Assembly (NCBI GenBank): GCA_002307145.1
Contig: DBTR01000014.1
Span: 1-13,365, forward strand
Direction of reading: 5' to 3'
Origin: Rhodospirillum sp. UBA1311
GTDB lineage: Bacteria > Pseudomonadota > Alphaproteobacteria > Rhodospirillales > Rhodospirillaceae
DNA: 13,365 bases
How positions within the stretch are numbered: position 1 is the first letter of the stretch; each line of letters opens with the position of its first letter. Below, piece after piece: positions 7,149 to 11,402 of this stretch. The translations under genes were made by a program, and so were the position numbers. The notes beneath the pieces were generated by a model. That model saw only the letters and a program-made list of their open reading frames with translations, had not been told where the DNA came from and did not search any database.

Positions 7149-9194
7149 CTACCGTGCGGCCAGCGCCAGAAGCACCACCAACGCGGCGACGATGTAGAGG
7201 CAATAGATGCGGAAATCGCCGCCCTGGACGACCTGCAGCCGCCGCCCCAGCGAACCGGTGGCGCTGGCGATCGGGTCGATGATGCTGCGGTCCCAGCGGG
7301 GCTCGGTCTGGCGCGCGAAGCACACCAGCCGCTCGAAGGCGAAGGCCACCTTGTCCCAGGCCGCGGCGACATCGTCGCGAACCTGGTAGAGCGGCCGGAA
7401 GAACATCCGGATCGGCTGGGCGAAGCTCCCGGCGGACGCGGCCATCTCGGCGTCGGGCAGGTAGCCCGCCGCCCATGGCGCGGCCGCGCGGCGCGGCTTC
7501 GGCGTACCACGATTCGAAAGCACGGCGCGCAGCCCGAGCGGCAGGCCCGCCATCCCGATCACCAGCACCGCGATCAAGGGCGGCGAAACCGTGCCGTGGT
7601 TGGCGCTGCCGAACAGCGACGCGCCCTCGGCGACGCTCACCGCCTGCGCGCCGATGGTGGCGGAAGCGACCGAGCTCAGGATCGGCGCGATCAGCGGCGC
7701 ACCCAACCCGGTGACGACGCAGACCACGGCAAGCAGGCCCATGCCCGCGATCATCGTCGGCGGCGCCTCGACGACGTCGTTGTGGCGGAGGCCTCGCGGA
7801 TCTCCCGCGAAGATCACGCCGTAGGCCTTGACGAAGCACATCACCGCGAGCGCGCCGGTGAGCGCCAACAACATCGCCGCGATCGGCGTGGCGAACTTGA
7901 CCAGCGCCGAGCCGTCGAGCGCGGCGGCGAACAGCGACTGGTAGGTGTACCACTCGGAGACGAAGCCGTTGAGCGGCGGGATCGCCGAGATCGACAGCGC
8001 GCCGATCAAAAAGCAGGTGGCGGTCGCCGGCATGGTGCGGGCGAGACCGCCCATCTGGTCCATGTTCTTGGTGTGGAGGCGATAGATCACCGAGCCCGCG
8101 CCGAGGAACAGCAGGCCCTTGAACACCGCGTGGTTGATCAGGTGATAGAGACCGGCCATCAGGCCGAGCACGGCGAGCGCCGGCTGGTGGCTGGCGATGC
8201 CGATCATCCCGACGCCGACGCCGAGCAGGATGATGCCGATGTTCTCGACGCTGTGGTAGGCGAGCAGCTTCTTGATGTCGTGTTCGGCAAGGGCGTAGAC
8301 CACGCCCAGCACCGCCGACACCGCGCCGAAGCCCACCACCAACAGACCCCACCACAGCACCTCGCCACCGCCGAGCAGGTCGACCGCGACCTTGACGATG
8401 CCGAAGACGCCGATCTTGATCATCGCGCCCGACATCAGCGCCGAAGCATGCGACGGCGCGGCCGGATGGGCGCGCGGCAGCCAGATGTGCAACGGGATCA
8501 TCCCCGCCTTCGCGCCGAAGCCGAGGAAGCCGAGGACGAACACCAGCGAACTCACCGCGCCGGGGAGCTTCGCGGTGCGGAACGCGGCGAAGTCGAGGCT
8601 GCCTGCATAGTTCGCGAGAATGAAAAACGCCGCCATGATCAGCACCGACCCGGCGTGCGCGACGACGAAGTAGAGGAAGCCCGCCGACACCGCTTCGTCG
8701 TTCTGGTCGAAGATCACCAGGAAGTACGAGGCGAGCGACATCATTTCGAAGAAGATCAGGAACCAGAAGCCGTTGTCGGCGACCACGGTCAATGTCATCG
8801 AGGCGACGAAGGCATTCATGAAGAAGCCCATCGCGCCGACGCCCCGCCCCGCGTATTCGCGGACATAGGCAAGCGAATAGATCCACGCGGTCAGCGCCAG
8901 CAGCGAGATCACCGTCACCATCAGCGCCGCAAGGGGGTCCATCCGCAGCACGAAGTGGGCGAACGGATACGGCCCGGCGACGTCGAGGACGGATGGCGGC
9001 GCAACGAACGACGGCAACGCCGCGCCGAGCCCGGCGAGCGCCGCGAGGATGCCCGCGAGCCCCGCCACGATCGTCGCGGCGCGGTCGTGCGACCGCAGCA
9101 GCAGGCTGCCGAAGCCGCCGACCGCCGAAACCGCGATGCCGGCGAGAAGAAGATCGAGCGGAGCGAGGCCGCCGAGACTCGGGATCATGGTCAT
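7149..9194 (-). CDS. hyfB: Hydrogenase-4 antiporter-like membrane subunit HyfB
   Basis: This 681-residue protein is close to E. coli HyfB (about 672), the largest antiporter-like subunit. It begins MTMIPSLGGLAPLD and is strongly hydrophobic throughout. Landmarks are Glu150 in FLIFFEMMSLASYFLV, Lys229 in GFGAKAGMIPLHIWLPRAH, and the loop AAPSHASALMSGAMIKIGVFG with Lys260. These are the charged residues typical of NuoL/M/N-type ion channels. The C-terminal part (about 560-681) carries further hydrophobic and loop sequence typical of HycC/HyfB. The ATG at 9194 overlaps the hyfA stop as ATGA and follows GAGG at 9205-9202 by seven bases. A longer open frame to 9617 exists, but its extra 141 residues are shadow sequence across hyfA. 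HyfB is shared by FHL-1 (as HycC) and FHL-2. Confidence 0.95.
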   Translation of the reverse strand: MTMIPSLGGLAPLDLLLAGIAVSAVGGFGSLLLRSHDRAATIVAGLAGILAALAGLGAALPSFVAPPSVLDVAGPYPFAHFVLRMDPLAALMVTVISLLALTAWIYSLAYVREYAGRGVGAMGFFMNAFVASMTLTVVADNGFWFLIFFEMMSLASYFLVIFDQNDEAVSAGFLYFVVAHAGSVLIMAAFFILANYAGSLDFAAFRTAKLPGAVSSLVFVLGFLGFGAKAGMIPLHIWLPRAHPAAPSHASALMSGAMIKIGVFGIVKVAVDLLGGGEVLWWGLLVVGFGAVSAVLGVVYALAEHDIKKLLAYHSVENIGIILLGVGVGMIGIASHQPALAVLGLMAGLYHLINHAVFKGLLFLGAGSVIYRLHTKNMDQMGGLARTMPATATCFLIGALSISAIPPLNGFVSEWYTYQSLFAAALDGSALVKFATPIAAMLLALTGALAVMCFVKAYGVIFAGDPRGLRHNDVVEAPPTMIAGMGLLAVVCVVTGLGAPLIAPILSSVASATIGAQAVSVAEGASLFGSANHGTVSPPLIAVLVIGMAGLPLGLRAVLSNRGTPKPRRAAAPWAAGYLPDAEMAASAGSFAQPIRMFFRPLYQVRDDVAAAWDKVAFAFERLVCFARQTEPRWDRSIIDPIASATGSLGRRLQVVQGGDFRIYCLYIVAALVVLLALAAR

Positions 9195-9775
9195 TTCAGG
9201 TCCTCGCTGGGCAGCATCGGCATGGCGGACAATTGGACGGCGGCCTTCGCCTGCTTCTGCGCGTTCGCCCGGCGGAGCGCGCCGGGATCGACGACGGCGA
9301 GGGCGGCGGTCGGGCAGACCGCGACGCAGCTCGGCCCGTCCTCGCGGAAGGCGCAGAGGTCGCATTTCACCGCGACGCTCTTCACCCCCGGCTCCCAGAC
9401 CAGGGTCGCGCTCAGCGCCTTCGAGTGATTGGGCGCGGCCGCCTGGATCCCGGCGACCCCGGCGACGCTGGTGCCGCTCGGCGTGATCGCGCCGAACGGG
9501 CAGGCGAGCGCGCAGAGCTTGCAGCCGATGCAGAGCTTTTCGTCGAGGACGATGGCGTCGTCTTTCCGAGCGATCGCATGAACCGGGCAGACCTGCGCGC
9601 ACATTGCGTCCTCGCAATGCCGGCAGACGATCGGAGCGGAGCCTTCCGCCGTGGTGGTCAGGGCGAGGCGGGGATGGGACTGCAGCCCCTCGGCCTTATG
9701 CGCCGCGAAGCACGCCACCAGGCAGGTGCCGCACCCGATGCATCGGCTGGGTTCCGCAACGACGAAGCGGTTCAT
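9191..9775 (-). CDS. hyfA: Electron-transfer ferredoxin HyfA (HycB-like, four [4Fe-4S])
   Basis: This 194-residue polyferredoxin begins MNRFVVAEPSRCIGC. Sixteen cysteines sit in four [4Fe-4S] groups: 12/15/18/22, 51/54/59/63, 82/85/88/92 and 138/141/150/154. The short spacer LQSHPRLAL after cluster one and WEPGVKSVAVKCDL before cluster four are typical of HyfA/HycB and distinguish it from the two HydN-like proteins on the other strand. By homology it relays electrons between the formate dehydrogenase and the HyfH/HyfI/HyfG arm. The start is the ATG at 9775, seven bases from GGAGG at 9787-9783. An upstream ATG at 9793 is in frame (MFGGEK), but it would place the Shine-Dalgarno inside the coding region and add residues absent from relatives. 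It is the first gene of the leftward operon and faces the AT-rich divergent region. Confidence 0.94.
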   Translation of the reverse strand: MNRFVVAEPSRCIGCGTCLVACFAAHKAEGLQSHPRLALTTTAEGSAPIVCRHCEDAMCAQVCPVHAIARKDDAIVLDEKLCIGCKLCALACPFGAITPSGTSVAGVAGIQAAAPNHSKALSATLVWEPGVKSVAVKCDLCAFREDGPSCVAVCPTAALAVVDPGALRRANAQKQAKAAVQLSAMPMLPSEDLK

Positions 9776-9942
9776 CTTTTCACCTCCGAACATCCTTCCA
9801 TTCCACCTGGAGCGAACCCGAAGCTCGATAAGAAACAGATATCACCCAATAAAGAATAAATATAAGTTCCAAAACTTCTCGATGACTTCGACTATGACGA
9901 AATGTAATGGCGATTTATGGAGTTGATATTGACTCGCAACAC

Positions 9943-9967
9943 CATATTTCCGTAGTCGAACGATATG
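9943..9967. promoter_or_regulatory. Candidate activator-binding dyad (CATAT, 15 bases, ATATG)
   Basis: A 5-bp inverted repeat, CATAT and ATATG, flanks 15 bases that contain a looser inner dyad (TTCCG then CGAAC). It lies about 110-150 bases upstream of the sigma-54-like element at 10079, the usual distance for an enhancer-type activator site. A separate TTCG-N7-CGAA dyad with the half-site CGAAATG lies at 9887-9904. As I recall it, the E. coli FhlA site has CGAAATG half-sites, so these might be FhlA-like upstream activating sequences. The match is partial and the regulator is not in the window. Confidence 0.3.
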
Positions 9968-9971
9968 CGAA

Positions 9972-10001
9972 TTGACACGGAATAGTAAAGATGATTTTTA
10001 T
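9972..10001 (+). promoter_or_regulatory. Possible sigma-70-type promoter, rightward
   Basis: A perfect TTGACA -35 hexamer at 9972-9977 is followed after 18 bases by TTTTAT at 9996-10001, a four-of-six match to TATAAT. It could give low-level transcription of the hydN-like/fdhF cluster with a leader of about 165 bases. In an AT-rich region such pairs arise by chance, so this is a weak call. Confidence 0.2.
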
Positions 10002-10030
10002 AGATTCCTCACGACGCAAGATTAACAGTC

Positions 10031-10040
10031 AATACGTATT
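10031..10040. promoter_or_regulatory. Perfect 10-bp palindrome AATACGTATT
   Basis: AATACGTATT is self-complementary over all ten bases. Its centre lies about 70 bases upstream of the transcription start predicted from the sigma-54-like element, a position where a dimeric regulator or bending protein could act. No known regulator motif is recognised with confidence. Confidence 0.3.
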
Positions 10041-10078
10041 ATGAATGGCGAGATAGCCAAAGTTTATTGCGTAATAAC

Positions 10079-10094
10079 TGGATTACATCTTGCG
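10079..10094 (+). promoter_or_regulatory. Sigma-54-like -24/-12 promoter for the hydN-like/fdhF cluster
   Basis: The sequence TGGATTACATCTTGCG contains TGG (10079-10081) and TTGC (10090-10093), with exactly ten bases between the invariant GG and GC, as sigma-54 promoters require. The -24 block departs from the TGGCAC consensus after TGG, and the base after TTGC is G rather than A/T. The predicted start site is near 10105, leaving a leader of about 70 bases before the first hydN-like gene. Formate hydrogenlyase genes in enterobacteria use sigma-54, which supports the call. Confidence 0.55.
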
Positions 10095-10119
10095 ATAAAT
10101 TTTAACTATCTGGCTGCGC

Positions 10120-10134
10120 ACGGGTCACGCCCGT
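10120..10134 (+). promoter_or_regulatory. Small inverted repeat in predicted leader (ACGGG, 5 bases, CCCGT)
   Basis: Five-base perfect arms ACGGG and CCCGT flank the loop TCACG. If transcription starts near 10105 this forms a short GC-rich hairpin close to the 5' end of the mRNA; as DNA it could be an operator. It is too short and lacks a U-tract, so it is not a terminator. Confidence 0.3.
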
Positions 10135-10139
10135 AGAGT

Positions 10140-10153
10140 CTAACGAACGTTAG
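10140..10153 (+). promoter_or_regulatory. Inverted repeat CTAACG-AA-CGTTAG just before the ribosome binding site
   Basis: Perfect six-base arms flank a two-base centre. It ends five bases before the GGAGGG Shine-Dalgarno (10159-10164) of the first hydN-like gene. Because two bases cannot close a hairpin loop, the natural reading is a DNA operator for a dimeric regulator; an mRNA hairpin would need the inner pairs opened. Placed downstream of the sigma-54-like promoter, it would suit a repressor or a translational control site. Confidence 0.4.
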
Positions 10154-10174
10154 GTAACGGAGGGATGATTAGAG

Positions 10175-10738
10175 ATGAACCGGTTTATTGTCGCGACGCC
10201 GAGCAAGTGTATTGGTTGCCGAACGTGCGAAATCGCCTGCGTCATGGCGCATTCCGAAGCTGCCGATCTTGCTCAGGTCGGCGCCGTCGACATCAGCGAC
10301 CTTTTGTCTCGTCTCCCGTTCATGCCGAGACTTACCGTGGTCAAGACCAAATCGGTAAGCATGCCGGTGACTTGCCGTCATTGCGAAGACGCGCCTTGCG
10401 TCAACGCCTGCCCCAACGGCGCGGTGTCCTATCGCGATAAGTCGGTCCAGATCGACCAATCGCGCTGCGTCGGCTGCAAGAGCTGCATGCTCGCCTGCCC
10501 CTACGGCGCGATCAACGTCGTCACGGTTCCGGCGCCCAAGCTCTACGGCAACGCCGACAACCCCAAGGACGTCGCCGCCCAGGCGCGCAAGTGCGACCTC
10601 TGCATCGGGCGCGAGAACGGCCCGGCCTGCGTATCCAACTGTCCGACCAAGGCGCTCCGCGTCATGGACGAGGTCGCCATGGAAGACACCTTGCGGCGCC
10701 GCCGCGAGGCGGGAGTCCTCGCGGACGTACGGGAGTAA
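10175..10738 (+). CDS. hydN: HydN-like four-cluster ferredoxin, copy 1
   Basis: This 187-residue polyferredoxin begins MNRFIVATPSKCIGCRTC, very like E. coli HydN (175 residues). It has four [4Fe-4S] cysteine groups: 12/15/18/22, 67/70/75/79, 98/101/104/108 and 140/143/152/156. No signal peptide or membrane segment is seen, so it is a cytoplasmic carrier, probably partnering the formate dehydrogenase encoded two genes downstream. The stretch between clusters one and two is nine residues longer than in copy 2. The start is the ATG at 10175 because it gives the family N-terminus; GGAGGG at 10159-10164 is ten bases upstream. An ATG at 10165 is in a different frame and opens only a shadow ORF. HydN is favoured over HycB/HyfA by the VSMPVTCRHCEDAPC region and the absence of the LQ-HPRL spacer. 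The exact symbol is less sure because there are two copies. Confidence 0.88.
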   Translation: MNRFIVATPSKCIGCRTCEIACVMAHSEAADLAQVGAVDISDLLSRLPFMPRLTVVKTKSVSMPVTCRHCEDAPCVNACPNGAVSYRDKSVQIDQSRCVGCKSCMLACPYGAINVVTVPAPKLYGNADNPKDVAAQARKCDLCIGRENGPACVSNCPTKALRVMDEVAMEDTLRRRREAGVLADVRE

Positions 10739-10827
10739 GAGTCGCGTGATGGAGTGCGGCGAACCCGGCCCGGCGCACAGGGGGCTCCAGGGTTCCGCAG
10801 ATCGGACATCGGAGAGGATGACTGGAG
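10739..10827 (+). promoter_or_regulatory. Spacer between the hydN-like genes with a bulged stem-loop
   Basis: The 89-base spacer contains TGCGG-cg-AACCC at 10755-10766, which can pair with GGGTTCCGCA at 10790-10799: ten base pairs with a two-base bulge, closing a 23-base loop. There is no U-tract, so it is not an obvious intrinsic terminator; mRNA stabilisation or processing between cistrons is possible. The last part, from about 10810, resembles the leader of the first hydN-like gene (CGGAG, GGATGA, GAGATGAAC), so the duplication extended upstream of the coding sequence. Confidence 0.4.
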
Positions 10828-11373
10828 ATGAACAGGTTTATCGTGGCCAAGTCGAGCCGGTGCATCGGGTGTCGCACCTGCGAACTCGCATGCTCCCTGG
10901 CCCATCAGGACGCCACGGACGGGACGGAATTCAACGCGCAAAAGCTCAGGCCCAGCCTGACGACGGTCAAGACCGGCACGATCAGCATGCCGGTGACCTG
11001 CCACCACTGCGAGGACGCACCCTGCGCCAACGCCTGCCCGACCGGGGCGATCGTCACCCAGGCCAACAGCGTCCAGGTCCTGCAAGACCGCTGCATCGGC
11101 TGCAAAACCTGCGTGCTGGCGTGCCCCTACGGCGCGATCAGCGTGAGCACCGGGCCGGTCACCCGCCAGGTCGCGGGCGAGACCATCGCGCTCGGCGTTC
11201 GGGCCCGGGCGCAGAAATGCGACCTGTGCTCCGGCCGCGACGCCGGCCCGGCCTGTGTCGGCGTCTGCCCGACCAGCGCGCTGCAACTCGTCGGCGCCGA
11301 TGAAATGACCGACCTGCTCCAGACGCGCCGCGCCCGCGCCGCGCTCGAAATGTCAGGCGAAGCCGCAGTCTAG
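10828..11373 (+). CDS. hydN: HydN-like four-cluster ferredoxin, copy 2
   Basis: This 181-residue polyferredoxin is paralogous to the gene just upstream. It begins MNRFIVAKSSRCIGCRTCELAC and has cysteine groups 12/15/18/22, 58/61/66/70, 89/92/95/99 and 131/134/143/147, enough for four [4Fe-4S] clusters. Its spacing between clusters one and two is close to that of E. coli HydN, so this copy may be the closer counterpart. It is probably a cytoplasmic electron acceptor for FdhF, which starts 29 bases downstream. The ATG at 10828 has GGAG directly abutting it and a better-placed GGAGAGG about 10 bases upstream, the same layout as copy 1. The C-terminus (TRRARAALEMSGEAAV) differs entirely from copy 1, consistent with an old duplication rather than a recent one. 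Confidence 0.88.
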   Translation: MNRFIVAKSSRCIGCRTCELACSLAHQDATDGTEFNAQKLRPSLTTVKTGTISMPVTCHHCEDAPCANACPTGAIVTQANSVQVLQDRCIGCKTCVLACPYGAISVSTGPVTRQVAGETIALGVRARAQKCDLCSGRDAGPACVGVCPTSALQLVGADEMTDLLQTRRARAALEMSGEAAV

Positions 11374-11402
11374 TGAACCCTTAGGTTACGTGGAGGCAAA
11401 TA

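Larger units (their letters stand above)
9776..10174. promoter_or_regulatory. AT-rich divergent control region between hyfA and the hydN-like genes
   Basis: This 399-base non-coding stretch is visibly AT-rich compared with the GC-rich genes on both sides, and I see no credible coding sequence in it. It must contain the promoters for both divergent transcripts. Reading rightward there is a sigma-54-like element at 10079-10094 and a weaker sigma-70-like pair at 9972-10001. Dyads are found at 9864-9877 (AAGTT, 4 bases, AACTT), 9887-9901 (TTCG, 7 bases, CGAA), 9943-9967, 10031-10040, 10120-10134 and 10140-10153. I found no strict GG-N10-GC element placed sensibly for leftward transcription of hyfA. 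In E. coli, FHL genes are sigma-54 dependent and activated by FhlA (or HyfR) bound upstream; a similar arrangement is inferred here. Confidence 0.8.

Noticed and set aside
7137..9428. 763-residue plus-strand open frame opposite hyfB
   Set aside because: Same shadow composition, no ribosome binding site of note, and it covers a clearly real gene on the other strand.
9776..9793. Upstream in-frame ATG for hyfA (adds MFGGEK)
   Set aside because: The Shine-Dalgarno GGAGG lies inside these codons, and relatives begin at MNRF.
9923..9936. Possible FNR box starting TTGAT
   Set aside because: The partner half-site ATCAA is absent; only one half matches.
10118..10131. GG-N10-GC element on the minus strand
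   Set aside because: Spacing fits sigma-54, but it lies about 340 bases from hyfA, has GTGC rather than TTGC at -12, and falls in a GC-rich inverted repeat, so chance is likely.
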